Numbered from the stretch's first letter, positions 18,915-30,200 are shown. The stretch: 64,000 nt of DNA from Ectopseudomonas composti (GCF_900115475.1 NZ_FOWP01000003.1:186001-250000), one strand, 5' to 3'. The notes: generated by a model not told the origin, from the sequence alone. Made by a program: numbers and translations.

Positions 18915-19007
18915 AACGCAGCATCACCGAGCGCAGGCACTTTTCGTACAGAGCCTAAGTTGGCTGTGAGGCGCCTGACCCACAACTTATAACAACAGAG
19001 GTCCACC

Positions 19008-19652
19008 ATGCCCCATAACGCTCCTGCAGAAGTGCGCATGCTCAATGGTGGTTACGCCCGCGAGGTGCGCTCGCTGCTCTACCATGCCTATCGCCATGAG
19101 CCGACCTTTGCCTACCTGTTCGAAGCCGAACGGGCGGGTTTCGACCAGCGCGTGCGCGCGACGATTCGCGAACTGGTGCAGCAGCATTTCGCCGAAGACC
19201 TGCCGGCTATCGGCCTGCTGATCGATGATCGGTTGATCGGCGCGGCACTGATCGCACCGCCACAGCGTCGTCTGGACATCACCGAAAGCTGGAGCTGGCG
19301 TCTGCGCATGCTGCTGAGCACCGGCTTCGGCTGCACCAAGCGCTACCTCGAATACCACGATGCGGTACTCGCCAGCCTGCCGCCCGGTCCTTACCACGTA
19401 CTGCCGCTCCTGGGCATTCACCCGGAGTTTCAGGGGCAGCATCGCGGCGAGCAGCTGCTCGAGGCGCTGCACGACTGGTGCGCGCAGGACAGCGGTTCGC
19501 AAGGGGTGGTGCTGGATACTGGTAATGCGCGCTATCTGGAGTTCTACCGGCGCCAGGGTTACGAAGAAATTGGTGAGCTGGCCATCGGCCCGGTGGTCGA
19601 GCACGTGTTCTTCCACCCCAACCCGCAACCGGTGGTCAGAGCCAGCGCCTGA
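19008..19652 (+). CDS. GNAT-family N-acetyltransferase
   Basis: 214-residue acetyltransferase. The acetyl-CoA site is at LLGIHPEFQGQHRGEQLLEALHDWC (motif A, Q/RxxGxG/A variant GQHRGEQ), followed by VVLDTGNARYLEFYRRQGYEEIGE (motif B). The N-terminal half (RMLNGGYAREVRSLLYHAYRHEPTFAYLF) is the variable substrate side. ATG 19008 has AGAGGTCCACC ahead. The gene is 52 bp downstream of the right end of the MITE, so its promoter may be altered or supplied by the insertion. Substrate unknown. Confidence 0.9.
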   Translation: MPHNAPAEVRMLNGGYAREVRSLLYHAYRHEPTFAYLFEAERAGFDQRVRATIRELVQQHFAEDLPAIGLLIDDRLIGAALIAPPQRRLDITESWSWRLRMLLSTGFGCTKRYLEYHDAVLASLPPGPYHVLPLLGIHPEFQGQHRGEQLLEALHDWCAQDSGSQGVVLDTGNARYLEFYRRQGYEEIGELAIGPVVEHVFFHPNPQPVVRASA

Positions 19653-19720
19653 ACCCCGGCTGTCTGGCTGAAACGCAACGGCTCTGGCGCGGGCTGTACT
19701 CCGTGGTAGCATCCCTCGCC

Positions 19721-21451
19721 ATGAGTGTATATGGACATATTCGGCGCAGCCTGGTGCTGCTGCTGCTGATCAGTACGGGTGCCTTCGCAGCGAGCGAGCT
19801 TGACGTAAGAGTCACCCCGAGCAATTCGGCTCTCAAGGCCAATATCGAAGGTTATGTCGGCAGCCTCGATGGACTCGATGCGCAGTCGCTGCGGCGCATG
19901 CGCCGTATCGCCGAAAACGAGGCCGACAAGGCTGCTCAGGCCCTGGGTTATTACCAGGCGCGCATTCGTAGCCGTATCGAGGAGGGCGAAACCCCACGCC
20001 TGGTGCTTGAGGTCGAGCCCGGTGAACGCATTCGCCTGCGCAACGTCGACATCCGTATTGAAGGTCCCGCCAGCGAGCTGTCAGCCTTTCGCGTACCCAG
20101 CGCCAGTCGCCTGAAAGCCGGCTCGGTGCTCAACCATGGACGCTACGAGGACGCCAAGCGGCTGATCCAGAATCAGGCCTCGCGCTACGGTTTCTTCGAC
20201 GGCCGATTCTCCCGTCAGCGCTTGGAAATCGATCCGGCTGCTGGCGTCGCCGATATCGAACTGGTGTTCGTCAGCGGGCCACGCTACAGCCTGGGCGATA
20301 TCGCCTTCAGTGGTGACTTCCCGTTCGATGAAGAGCTGTTGCTGCGCATGGTGCCGTTCGACCCGGACACGCCGTACGACTCCGAGTTGATCGCCGAGCT
20401 GTATCAGGCATTGCAGTCCAGCGGCTATTTCGAGTCGGTGCGGGTCGATGCCATTCCCACCCAGGCCAATCAACTGCGCATTCCCGTGACGGTAGCGCTG
20501 CAGGTGCGCGAGCCGCGCACCATGGGACTGGGGCTGGGGTTTTCCACGGATGTCGGGCCGCGTCTGCGCGCCAACTGGACGCGCCACTGGCGCAATCCGC
20601 AAGGGCATAGCTACGGGGTGGAAACCGAGTTGTCCGCGCCGCGGCAGAACGTTGGCCTGTGGTATGACATCCCCGGTGATCCCCCACTGACCGACAAATT
20701 GCGCCTGGCTGGCGGCTATCAATACGAAGAGTTGGCCAGCAATGACAGCCTGAGCCGGCTGCTCACCCTTGGCCCGGAATGGCACAGCCAGCGCTCTGGC
20801 GGTTGGCAGCGCGTGCTGTCGGTGAAGTGGCAGCGCGAAGAGTATCGCCTGGGTGACGACTCCGGGCTGAGTACTCTGTTGATGCCCGGTGTCAGCTATT
20901 CGCTGCTGCGCAGCGACAACCGCCTCGATCCGAACCAGGGCTACCGCGTGCAGTTCGACCTGCGCGGCGCCGTCGATGGTGTGCTCTCAGATGCCAACGT
21001 GCTGCATGGCAACGTCATGCTCAAGGGCCTGACCACCGTATTCGACAATCACCGTCTGCTCGGCCGTGTGCAGTTCGGTGGCACCGAGACCAATGGTTTC
21101 TCCTCGGTGCCGCCGTCGCTGCGTTTCTTCGCCGGCGGTGATCAGAGCGTACGCGGTTACGACTACCAGAGCCTGTCGCCGGAGAACAACCAAGGCGACA
21201 AGATCGGCGGCCGCTACCTGTTCGCCGTCAGCGCCGAGTATCAGTACAGTCTCACCGACAAGTGGCGCCTGGCGACCTTCATCGACCAGGGCAATTCCTT
21301 CAATTCGCTGGACATCCCTACCTTGAAGACCGGCGTCGGTTTCGGCGTGCGCTGGGTTTCGCCGGTTGGCCCGCTGCGCCTGGACCTCGCCCATGCGCTG
21401 GATGATGACGGCGGTGTGCGCCTGCATTTCTCCATGGGGCCTGAGCTATGA
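19721..21451 (+). CDS. tamA: Translocation and assembly module outer-membrane protein TamA
   Basis: Omp85-family outer-membrane barrel that works with TamB in outer-membrane homeostasis and insertion of some beta-barrel proteins. The signal peptide ends around AFAAS, three POTRA domains follow (residues about 25-250, with RRMRRIAENEADKAAQALGYY and EPGERIRLRNVDIRIEGP), and the C-terminal 16-stranded barrel has the conserved RFFAGGDQSVRGYDYQSLSP (the VRGY/F motif) and ends in the aromatic-rich RLHFSMGPEL. I take ATG 19721 as start; a GTG at 19703 adds six residues. Its stop overlaps the tamB start. Confidence 0.95.
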   Translation: MSVYGHIRRSLVLLLLISTGAFAASELDVRVTPSNSALKANIEGYVGSLDGLDAQSLRRMRRIAENEADKAAQALGYYQARIRSRIEEGETPRLVLEVEPGERIRLRNVDIRIEGPASELSAFRVPSASRLKAGSVLNHGRYEDAKRLIQNQASRYGFFDGRFSRQRLEIDPAAGVADIELVFVSGPRYSLGDIAFSGDFPFDEELLLRMVPFDPDTPYDSELIAELYQALQSSGYFESVRVDAIPTQANQLRIPVTVALQVREPRTMGLGLGFSTDVGPRLRANWTRHWRNPQGHSYGVETELSAPRQNVGLWYDIPGDPPLTDKLRLAGGYQYEELASNDSLSRLLTLGPEWHSQRSGGWQRVLSVKWQREEYRLGDDSGLSTLLMPGVSYSLLRSDNRLDPNQGYRVQFDLRGAVDGVLSDANVLHGNVMLKGLTTVFDNHRLLGRVQFGGTETNGFSSVPPSLRFFAGGDQSVRGYDYQSLSPENNQGDKIGGRYLFAVSAEYQYSLTDKWRLATFIDQGNSFNSLDIPTLKTGVGFGVRWVSPVGPLRLDLAHALDDDGGVRLHFSMGPEL

Positions 21452-24400
21452 CCCGGCGCCTGTTGAAATGGCTGGCTGGCGGTCTACTCGGCCTGGTGTT
21501 GCTGCTCGCCGCGGCACTGTGGACGCTGTTTGGCACTCAGGGCGGCAGCCGTTGGCTGCTGGCGCAGGTACCCGGCCTGCAGGTCGATAACTTCGTCGGG
21601 CGTCTGGGCGGTGCCTGGCAGGCGGATGCGCTGCTCTGGCAACAGGACGAGATGCGCGTGGAGCTGCAGCAACTGGACATGGCCTGGTCGCCGTCCTGTC
21701 TGTTGCGCCTAACGCTGTGCGTCGAGCGCCTGCATCTGCAGCAGGCAGCGCTGAACCTGCCACCAAGCGGTGAGCCAAGCAGCGAACCGCTGAGCCTGCC
21801 GAGCCTGAATCTGCCGCTGCGCTTGCAGCTTGGCGATATTCAGCTGGGCGAGTTGCGTCTGGATGGCCAGACGCAACTGAGCGATCTCGAACTGATCGCC
21901 AGCTGGAACGAGCAGGGCGTCGACCTGCAACGCCTGACGCTGCAACGTGATGACTTGAGCCTGGATGTCAGCGGTCGCTTGACGCCGCAGGGCGACTGGC
22001 CGCTGGCCTTGAGTGGGCGCCTGCAGTTGCCGGAGGTGGATGGCAAGCCCTGGCAGATCGCCTTGCAGATCGGCGGTGAGTTGCAGCGCAGCCTTGAGCT
22101 CGACGCGGACAGCAGTGGATACCTCGATGCTCGCCTGCAAGGCAAGGTGCAGGCCTTGGCGGAGCATTTGCCTGCCGAGTTGCGCCTGACCAGTCGCGAC
22201 TTCCAGGCCAGTAGCGCCTTGCCGCCAACCTTGCACCTGCAGGATCTGCAATTGACGGCCAAAGGCGACTTGGCGGCTGGCTATCGCGTCGACGGCAGCG
22301 CCAATCTGCCTGCCGAGCAGGCGCCGATGCCGCTGACCTTGAGCGGACGTGTCGATGCTGCCGGCGCAGATATCGACTTGCTGCGCATCCAGGCGCAAGA
22401 GCAGCACCTGCAGGTCCAGGGCAAGCTGGCCTGGAGCGAGGCCTTCAGTGCCGATGCGCAGCTGGACTGGCTGGATTTCCCATGGCAGCGCCTGTACCCG
22501 ATGGACGAGCCGCCACCGGTGGCTCTGCGTAACCTGCAGGCCGAGGTCAGCTATAGCGAAGGTAATTACCTGGGTAACTTCGCGGCGCAATTGCAGGGCC
22601 CCGCTGGAGACTTCAGCCTGAGCAGTCCGGTCAGTGGCGATCTTGGCCAGGTCAGCTTGCCGCAATTGCAACTGGTGGCTGGCCAGGGTCGCGCCGAAGG
22701 TGTGGTCAAGGTCGGTTTTGCTGACGGCATCGACTGGCAGGCGATGCTGCAGCTCAGCGCCCTCGACCCAGGTTATTGGCTGGCGGAGATGCCCGGTGAT
22801 CTGGCCGGTCCGCTGAATACCTCGGGCAGCTTCAATGCCGGCTCGCTGCAGGCCAAGGCCGATATCGACCTCAATGGCCGCCTGCGCGGCCAACCTGCGC
22901 AATTGCAGGTGCAGGGTGCCGGTGCCGGCGAGCAGTGGCAGCTGGAACGGCTACTGGTGCGCCTGGGCGACAACCGGATCAGCGGCCAGGGCGCGCTGGA
23001 TCAGCGTTTGCGGGGCCAGCTGGAGTTGGCCTTGCCGCGCCTGGGGCAACTCTGGCCCGGCTTGCAGGGCCAAATACAAGGCCAACTGTCCGTGGCCGGC
23101 ACTTTGCAGGCGCCACAAGGCCAGCTGGCGTTGAGCGGTGAGCGCCTGGCCTTTGGTGACCCCAGCCTGCGGCGCCTGCAATTGGATGCGACGCTGGATG
23201 CACGGCAACAGGCAAAAATCGGTTTGAATCTGCGTGGTATCCGTATCGGTGACACCTATCTGGGGCGCTTGCAGGCCGACGGTCGTGGCGATCAGCGTAC
23301 GCAGGCGCTGGACATCGATCTGCAAGGCCCGCTGCTACAACTGGCCTTGGCCATCAATGGCAACCTCAGCGAACAGGGCGATTGGCGCGGGCGCATCGCC
23401 AGCGGTCGCGTGCAGAGCGGTGGACAGGACTGGCAACTGCAGCAAGCAGCGAGCCTGGAACGCCTGGCCAGCGGGCGGTTGAATCTGGGGGCGCATTGCT
23501 GGCAATCCGGGGATGCCAGCCTCTGCGGTGGGCAACAGCGGCTGATGCCACAGCCCAGCCTGGACTGGCGTCTGCAGAATTTTCCCCTGGCCAGCCTGCA
23601 ACCCTGGCTGCCAGAGGATTTCGCCTGGCAGGGGCGGTTGGACGGTCAGCTGAAGGTCGAGCTGCCCGATAGCGGCCCCAACGGTCAGGTCACGCTCGAT
23701 GCTGGCGGCGGCAACCTGCGTATTCGTCAGCCGGATGAAGAACAGTGGCTGGATTTTCCCTACGACAGCCTGCGCCTGGACAGCACGCTGCGCCCGCAGC
23801 GGGTGGACAGCGAGCTGCGCTTCGTCAGCCGACGTTTGGGGGAGCTGGTGTTGCAGGCGCAGATCGACCCGCGCCCGGCGAACAAACCGGTCAACGGCGA
23901 GTTTCGTTTGAATGGTTTCGATCTGGCCGTGCTGCGTCCCTTTGTACCCATGGCGGACAAGCTCGAAGGCACGCTGCAGGGCAACGGCAGCATAAGTGGT
24001 CACCTGTTGGCGCCGCAGATCAACGGCCAACTGCGCCTGGACGGCGGCGAGCTGTCCGGCAACCAGCTGCCGGTCAGCCTGGAGGGCTTGCAGCTGCAGG
24101 CGTTGATCGCCGGCGAGCAGGTGCAGCTATCGGGCGATTGGCGCAGCGGCGAGCAAGGCCGCGGCAGCTTGCGTGGCCAACTGACCTGGGCCGAGGGGCT
24201 CAGTGGCGATCTGGCGCTGCAGGGGCAGCGTCTGCCGGTGAAGGTCGAGCCCTATGCCGAGTTGGAGGTCGAGCCGGATTTGCAACTGCAGTTGCGTGAG
24301 CAGCAGATGGCGGTCAGTGGCAAGGTCGGCGTACCGCGGGGTGTGATCAGCGTGCGCGAGCTACCGCCGTCAACGGTGAAGGTTTCCGGTGATGCACGGG

Positions 24401-25128
24401 TGGTTGGGCGTGAGGTGCCGGAGGCCGAGCAGGGCATAGGCATCGCCATGGATGTCGATGTCGAGGTCGGGCAGGACAAGCTGGCCTTCAGCGGCTTCGG
24501 CCTGAGCGCCGACCTGCGCGGGCGCGTACACATCGGCGATAACCTCGATACCCGCGGTGAGCTGGATCTGGTCAACGGCCGCTATCGCGCCTACGGCCAG
24601 CGCCTGACCATCCGTCGCGCACGTCTGCTGTTCACCGGGCCGATCGATCAGCCATTCCTCGATGTCGAGGCGATTCGCCGGGTCGATACGGTCGTCGCCG
24701 GTATCCGCCTGTCCGGCAGTGCCGAGCAGCCCAGTACCACGGTCTTCGCCGAGCCGGCCATGAGCCAGGAACAGGCGTTGTCCTATCTGGTGCTGGGGCG
24801 ACCGCTGGGGCAAAGCACGGGTGACAACAACATGCTCGGCCAGGCAGCGCTGGCGCTTGGTCTGGCCGGCAGCAGTTCGATCACCACTGGCCTGGCCAAC
24901 AGCCTGGGCATACAGGATTTCCAGCTCGACACCGAGGGCAGCGGCGTGACCACCAGCGTGGTGGCCAGCGGCAATATCACCGAGCGCCTTAGCTTGCGTT
25001 ACGGTGTCGGCGTGTTCGAGCCGGCCAATACCATTGCCCTGCGTTACGAACTCAGTCGCCGTCTGTACCTGGAGGCCGCCAGCGGCCTGGCCAGTTCGCT
25101 CGACCTGTTCTATCGGCGGGATTTCTGA
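21448..25128 (+). CDS. tamB: Translocation and assembly module inner-membrane protein TamB
   Basis: Very long AsmA-like periplasmic bridge protein (1226 residues). One N-terminal transmembrane helix (LLKWLAGGLLGLVLLLAAALWTLF) is followed by more than 1000 residues of repetitive beta-sheet (a hydrophobic groove that shuttles phospholipids in this family) and the conserved C-terminal DUF490 domain (from about 880; LDLVNGRYRAYGQRLTIRRARL, FLDVEAIRRVDTVVAGIRLSG, EQALSYLVLGRPL) that contacts TamA. Coupled to tamA by an ATGA overlap. Composition is rich in Leu, Gln and Gly, as usual for the family. Confidence 0.95.
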   Translation: MTRRLLKWLAGGLLGLVLLLAAALWTLFGTQGGSRWLLAQVPGLQVDNFVGRLGGAWQADALLWQQDEMRVELQQLDMAWSPSCLLRLTLCVERLHLQQAALNLPPSGEPSSEPLSLPSLNLPLRLQLGDIQLGELRLDGQTQLSDLELIASWNEQGVDLQRLTLQRDDLSLDVSGRLTPQGDWPLALSGRLQLPEVDGKPWQIALQIGGELQRSLELDADSSGYLDARLQGKVQALAEHLPAELRLTSRDFQASSALPPTLHLQDLQLTAKGDLAAGYRVDGSANLPAEQAPMPLTLSGRVDAAGADIDLLRIQAQEQHLQVQGKLAWSEAFSADAQLDWLDFPWQRLYPMDEPPPVALRNLQAEVSYSEGNYLGNFAAQLQGPAGDFSLSSPVSGDLGQVSLPQLQLVAGQGRAEGVVKVGFADGIDWQAMLQLSALDPGYWLAEMPGDLAGPLNTSGSFNAGSLQAKADIDLNGRLRGQPAQLQVQGAGAGEQWQLERLLVRLGDNRISGQGALDQRLRGQLELALPRLGQLWPGLQGQIQGQLSVAGTLQAPQGQLALSGERLAFGDPSLRRLQLDATLDARQQAKIGLNLRGIRIGDTYLGRLQADGRGDQRTQALDIDLQGPLLQLALAINGNLSEQGDWRGRIASGRVQSGGQDWQLQQAASLERLASGRLNLGAHCWQSGDASLCGGQQRLMPQPSLDWRLQNFPLASLQPWLPEDFAWQGRLDGQLKVELPDSGPNGQVTLDAGGGNLRIRQPDEEQWLDFPYDSLRLDSTLRPQRVDSELRFVSRRLGELVLQAQIDPRPANKPVNGEFRLNGFDLAVLRPFVPMADKLEGTLQGNGSISGHLLAPQINGQLRLDGGELSGNQLPVSLEGLQLQALIAGEQVQLSGDWRSGEQGRGSLRGQLTWAEGLSGDLALQGQRLPVKVEPYAELEVEPDLQLQLREQQMAVSGKVGVPRGVISVRELPPSTVKVSGDARVVGREVPEAEQGIGIAMDVDVEVGQDKLAFSGFGLSADLRGRVHIGDNLDTRGELDLVNGRYRAYGQRLTIRRARLLFTGPIDQPFLDVEAIRRVDTVVAGIRLSGSAEQPSTTVFAEPAMSQEQALSYLVLGRPLGQSTGDNNMLGQAALALGLAGSSSITTGLANSLGIQDFQLDTEGSGVTTSVVASGNITERLSLRYGVGVFEPANTIALRYELSRRLYLEAASGLASSLDLFYRRDF

Positions 25129-25302
25129 TGGGGGCGCGATATTTCGCTAAATCCCTACATGGCTGCGGGTGTATCGGCAGCGCTTCTGCGCTAGTCTGGA
25201 CGCATGGTCGGGCCGTGACCTGCCATTCGATGGAGCATTCGCCACGGCGAACCCCATGTCACACATTTGCCCTTCAACCCCCTGAACGATAAGGAAACTC
25301 TC

Positions 25303-25803
25303 ATGGCGCAAGTCACTCTCAAAGGCAACCCGGTGCAGGTCGATGGTCAACTGCCGCAGGCCGGCCAACAGGCTCCGGCTTTCAGCCTGGTCGCTGGCGA
25401 CCTGAGCGACGTCACCCTGGCCAGCCTGGCCGGCAAGCGCAAGGTGCTGAACATCTTCCCGAGCGTCGACACCCCGACCTGCGCCACCTCCGTGCGCAAG
25501 TTCAATGCCGAAGTCAGCCAACTGAACAACACCGTGGTGCTGTGCATCTCCGCTGACCTGCCGTTCGCCCAGGCGCGCTTCTGCGGCGCCGAAGGTCTGG
25601 ACAGCGTGGTCAACCTGTCGACCCTGCGTGGTGCCGACTTCCTCAAGAACTATGGCGTGGCCATTGCCAGCGGCCCGCTGACCGGCCTGGCCGCGCGCGC
25701 CGTGGTGGTTCTGGATGAAAGCGACAAGGTGCTGCACAGCGAGCTGGTTGGCGAGATCGCTGACGAGCCGAACTATGCCGCTGCCCTGGCCGTGCTCAAG
25801 TAA
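25303..25803 (+). CDS. tpx: Thiol peroxidase Tpx
   Basis: Atypical 2-Cys peroxiredoxin that reduces alkyl hydroperoxides using thioredoxin. 166 residues, family length. The peroxidatic Cys60 lies in [12 protein letters not shown] and the resolving Cys94 in [11 protein letters not shown]; a third cysteine, Cys81, precedes ISAD as in E. coli Tpx. Start at ATG 25303 with AAGGAAA ahead. It is a single gene with its own terminator. The 174-bp upstream gap holds its promoter, but no OxyR-type site could be picked by eye. Confidence 0.96.
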   Translation: MAQVTLKGNPVQVDGQLPQAGQQAPAFSLVAGDLSDVTLASLAGKRKVLNIFPSVDTPTCATSVRKFNAEVSQLNNTVVLCISADLPFAQARFCGAEGLDSVVNLSTLRGADFLKNYGVAIASGPLTGLAARAVVVLDESDKVLHSELVGEIADEPNYAAALAVLK

Positions 25804-25820
25804 TCGGCAAGTAAAAACAG

Positions 25821-25848
25821 ACGGCCTGCTTAGCAGGCCGTTTTTATT
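25821..25848 (+). terminator. Intrinsic terminator of tpx
   Basis: Stem ACGGCCTGC / GCAGGCCGT with loop TTA, followed by TTTTATTT, 17 bp after the tpx stop. Confidence 0.9.
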
Positions 25849-26026
25849 TGTGTACCAAGGCGAACGTTCGGGGTACCTCGGCAGTCTCTTGCCGGCCCAA
25901 GAATTTATCGCGGACACAAACAGTTAGTAACGTAAGGGGAGGGTAAAAAGCGGGTAAATGGGCTTTGCTTGACGCGGGCCAGTGCTTATCGTTCCGACTC
26001 CCACCAGAAGTGACCTCGCGCCTGCC

Positions 26027-27256
26027 ATGTCGAATGCCCCCTCGTCCTCCTCTAACACCTCCCGCCAATGGCTGATCGGCCTCACGCTGCTTGCCGTGCT
26101 GCTTCTGCTGCTGTGGTGGTTCTGGCCGAGCACGCCGCAAGGCCAGCAGATAGGCCGTGGCCGCTTCGGTGACATGGGGCCAGTGCCGGTGCGTGTGGCC
26201 GAGGTCACGCAGGGCGAGTTTGCCATCGAGCTCAAGGCGCTCGGCACGGTCACGTCCTATAACACGGTCAACGTGCGCTCACGGGTCGATGGTGAACTGG
26301 TCAAGGTGCTGTTCGATGAGGGCCAGCAGGTCAAGGCCGGCGACCTGCTGGCGGTGATCGATCCACGCCCTTATCAGGTGGCCTTGCAGCAGGCGCAGGG
26401 GGCGTTGCAGGAAAACCAGGCGCAATTGAAAAACGCCGAGCTGGACCTGCAGCGCTACAAGGGCCTGTACGCCGAAGACAGCATTGCCAAACAGACCCTG
26501 GATACCCAGCAGGCCCTGGTCAATCAGTACCGTGGCAGCCTGCAGAGCAACCAGGCGGATGTCGCCACGGCCAAGCTCAACCTCGACTTCACCCAGATCC
26601 GCGCGCCCATCGATGGCCGTCTCGGTCTGCGTCAGCTGGATGTCGGCAACTTGGTCAGCAGCGGCGACACCACGCCGCTGGTGGTGATCACCCAGGCCGA
26701 CCCGATTGCGGTGATCTTCACCATTCCCGAAGGCGACCTGCCGGCCGTGCTGCAACGCCGCCGCGACGGCAGCGTCCTCACCGTTGAAGCCTGGGACCGT
26801 GGCGAGCGCCTGAAGCTGGACGAGGGCGTGCTGGAGAGCCTGGACAACCAGATCGACACCACCACCGGTACGGTCAAGCTCAAGGCGCGTTTCGACAACG
26901 CCGAGCAGATGCTTTTCCCTAATCAGTTCGTCAACGTGCGTCTGCGCGTCGATACCCGCGAGGCTGCCACCATCATCCCGTCCGCCGCGGTGCAGTTCGG
27001 CACCCAGGGCACATTCGTCTATGTGGTAGACGGTGATAACAAGGTGAGCGTCCGGCCGCTCAGCATCGCCGCCAGTGATGCCGAACGCAGCATGGTTACC
27101 GAAGGCGTGCAGCCGGGTGAGCGACTGGTGCTGGAAGGCACCGACCGCCTGCGTGACGGCAGTGAGGTTGAAGTGGTCGACCCGCAGGCTGGGCAAACGC
27201 CCAAGGCTGAAGGGCAGGGTGAACCTGGCCAGGCTGCCGCCCGGAACGACGCATGA
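26027..27256 (+). CDS. muxA: RND efflux periplasmic adaptor (MuxA/MdtA type)
   Basis: Membrane-fusion protein linking the RND pumps to the outer-membrane channel. One N-terminal membrane segment ([19 protein letters not shown]), a barrel-sandwich hybrid with [27 protein letters not shown] and [16 protein letters not shown], an alpha-helical hairpin (about 120-190) and a C-terminal membrane-proximal domain. It is the first gene of a four-gene operon with two different RND transporters and its own outer-membrane factor, the arrangement of P. aeruginosa muxABC-opmB (E. coli mdtABC). No strong ribosome-binding site is seen at ATG 26027, but that start fits the family. Its stop overlaps muxB. Confidence 0.92.
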   Translation: MSNAPSSSSNTSRQWLIGLTLLAVLLLLLWWFWPSTPQGQQIGRGRFGDMGPVPVRVAEVTQGEFAIELKALGTVTSYNTVNVRSRVDGELVKVLFDEGQQVKAGDLLAVIDPRPYQVALQQAQGALQENQAQLKNAELDLQRYKGLYAEDSIAKQTLDTQQALVNQYRGSLQSNQADVATAKLNLDFTQIRAPIDGRLGLRQLDVGNLVSSGDTTPLVVITQADPIAVIFTIPEGDLPAVLQRRRDGSVLTVEAWDRGERLKLDEGVLESLDNQIDTTTGTVKLKARFDNAEQMLFPNQFVNVRLRVDTREAATIIPSAAVQFGTQGTFVYVVDGDNKVSVRPLSIAASDAERSMVTEGVQPGERLVLEGTDRLRDGSEVEVVDPQAGQTPKAEGQGEPGQAAARNDA

Positions 27257-30200
27257 ACATCTCCCGCCCCTTCATCCTGCGGCCGGTTGCCACCACGCTG
27301 TTGATGGTGGCGATCTTCCTCAGCGGTCTGATCGCCTATCGTCTGCTGCCAGTCTCGGCGCTGCCGGAGGTGGATTACCCGACCATCCGCGTGCTGACTC
27401 TCTATCCCGGTGCCAGCCCGGATGTGATGACCAGTGCCGTGACGGCGCCATTGGAGCGCCAGTTCGGGCAGATGGCCGGGCTCAAGCAGATGTCTTCGAC
27501 CAGCTCTGGCGGCGCCTCGGTGATCACCCTGCGCTTCAATCTGGACGTCTCCCTGGCGGTGGCCGAGCAGGAAGTGCAGGCGGCGATCAACGCGGCGAGC
27601 AACTTGCTGCCTGGTGATCTGCCGGCACCGCCGGTGTACAACAAGGTCAACCCCGCCGATACGCCGGTACTGACGTTGGCGGTCAGCTCAAAGACGCTGC
27701 CGCTGCCGCAGGTCAATGACCTGGTCGATACCCGTCTGGCGCAGAAGCTGGCGCAAACCAGCGGCGTTGGCCTGGTGACCCTGGCCGGCGGGCAGCGTCC
27801 GGCCGTGCGTATTCGCGTCAACCCGGAGGCGCTGGCGTCCTACGGCCTGAGCCTGGCCGACGTGCGCAACCTGATCACCGCCAGCAACGTCAACCAGCCC
27901 AAGGGCAATTTCGATGGACCCACGCGGGTTTCGCAGCTCGATGCCAACGACCAGCTGAAATCCGTCGAGGAATACCGCGAGCTGATCCTCAACTACGAGA
28001 ACGGCTCGGCGCTGCGCTTGAAGGATGTCGCCGAGATCATCGATGGCGCCGAGAATGAGCGCCTGGCAGCCTGGGCCAACCGTAACCAGGCGGTGCTGGT
28101 GAATGTACAGCGCCAGCCCGGCGCCAATGTGATCGATGTGGTCGACCGCATCCAGAGCCTGCTGCCGCACCTGACCGAGGGTCTGCCGGCCAGCGTCGAG
28201 GTCAAGGTACTCACCGACCGCACGCAGACCATCCGTGCGGCCGTGCGCGACGTGCAGCACGAGCTGCTGCTGGCCATCGCCCTGGTGGTGATGGTGACCT
28301 TTCTGTTCCTGCGCAAGCTGTCGGCGACCCTGATCCCGTCCATCGTCGTGCCGTTGTCGCTGATCGGCACCTTCGGCGTGATGTACCTGGCCGGTTTCAC
28401 CATCAACAACCTGACGCTGATGGCGCTGACCATCGCCACCGGCTTCGTGGTCGACGACGCCATCGTCATGCTGGAGAACATCGCCCGTCACCTGGAGGAG
28501 GGCGAGACACCGCTCAACGCCGCGCTCAAAGGCGCCCGGCAGATCGGCTTCACCCTGGTCTCGCTGACTCTGTCGCTGATTGCCGTACTGATTCCGCTGC
28601 TGTTCATGGCCGACGTGGTGGGGCGGTTGTTCCGCGAGTTCGCCATCACCCTGGCGGTGGCCATCCTGATTTCCCTGGTGGTGTCGCTGACCTTGACGCC
28701 GATGATGTGCGCGCGCCTGCTCAAGGCGGAAAAGCCGGAGAGCGAAGGGCGTTTCTATCAGATGGCCGGCGGAGTCATCGACGCCATGATCGCGCGCTAC
28801 GGCGTGTGGCTGCAGTGGGTGCTCAAGCATCAGCCGCTGACCCTGCTGGTAGCCGTGGCGACCCTGGGCCTGACGGTGTTGTTGTACCTGGCCGTGCCCA
28901 AGGGCTTCTTCCCGGTGCAGGACACCGGGGTGATCCAGGGTATTTCCGAGGCGCCGCAGTCGATTTCCTTCAGCGCCATGAGCGAGCGCCAGCAGCGCCT
29001 GGCCGATGTGATTCTGCGCGATCCGGCGGTGGCCAGCTTGTCCTCGTCGATTGGCGTGGACGGTGATAACCCGACGCTCAACAGTGGCCGCCTGCTGATC
29101 AACCTGAAGACCCATGCCGAGCGTGATGTCACCGCCAGTGAGGTGATCGAGCATCTGCGCCCGGAGCTGGCGAAGATTCCCGGTATCGAGCTGTTCATGC
29201 AGCCGGTGCAAGACCTGACCATCGAGGATCGCATCAGTCGCACCCAGTTCCAGTTCACCCTCGAGTCGCCCGACAGCCCGCTGCTGGAGGCCTGGACGCC
29301 GCGCCTGGTCGAGGCGCTGCGCGAGCAACCGGAACTGACCGACGTAGCCAGCGACCTGCAGAACCGTGGTCTGCAGGTGTACCTGGATATCGATCGCGAT
29401 GCGGCCGCGCGCCTGGGTATCAACGTCGGTAACATCGACGATGCGCTTTACGACGCCTTCGGCCAGCGCCAGATCAGCACCATCTACACCCAGGCCAGCC
29501 AGTACCGCGTGGTGCTGGAAAGCCGCGATGGTGGGCGCATCGGCCTGGCCGCGCTGCGCCAGATCCACGTCGCCACCGGCGACGGCCAGCAGGTACCGCT
29601 GTCATCCCTGGCACACATCGAGGAGCGCCCGGCCAGCCTGTTGATCAACCACATCGGTCAGTTCCCGGCGGTGACCCTGTCGTTCAACCTGGCGCCGGGC
29701 GTATCGCTGGGCGAGGCGGTCGCCGTGATCGAGCGGGTCGAGCAGGAAATCGGCTTGCCCGGTGGCATCAACAGTCAATTCCAGGGCGCTGCCGAAGCGT
29801 TCCGGGCATCGCTGTCGTCGACCTTGCTGCTGATCCTGGCGGCCATCGTCACCATGTACATCGTGCTCGGCGTGCTCTACGAGAGCTACATCCACCCGAT
29901 CACCATTCTCTCCACGTTGCCGTCGGCCGGCGTCGGCGCGCTGCTGGCGTTGCTGCTGACGGGTAATGACCTGGGGTTGATTGCCATCATCGGCATCATC
30001 CTGTTGATCGGTATCGTCAAGAAGAACGCGATCATGATGATCGACTTCGCCCTCGACGCCGAACGCCATCAGGGGATGGCGCCCGAGGCAGCGATCTACC
30101 AGGCGGCGTTGCTGCGCTTTCGGCCGATCCTGATGACCACCCTGGCGGCGTTGTTCGGTGCCATTCCGCTGATGCTCGCCTCGGGCTCTGGCGCCGAGCT

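Larger units (their letters stand above)
18770..18955. mobile_element. 186-bp MITE with 17-bp terminal inverted repeats and TA target duplication
   Basis: The left end GGGTCTGTACTAAAAGT and the inverted right end (reverse complement GGCTCTGTACGAAAAGT) match at 15 of 17 positions. The element is flanked on both sides by TA (18768-18769 and 18956-18957), as expected for a target-site duplication. It has no room for a transposase, so it is a miniature element to be moved in trans, probably by an IS of the IS5 superfamily (IS427/IS1031-like) or IS630 type judging by the ends and TA target. It sits in the divergent promoter region, 86 bp from xthA and 52 bp from the GNAT gene. Confidence 0.75.

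Noticed and set aside
27688..29568. Long minus-strand open frame (626 codons) opposite muxB
   Set aside because: Shadow of muxB.
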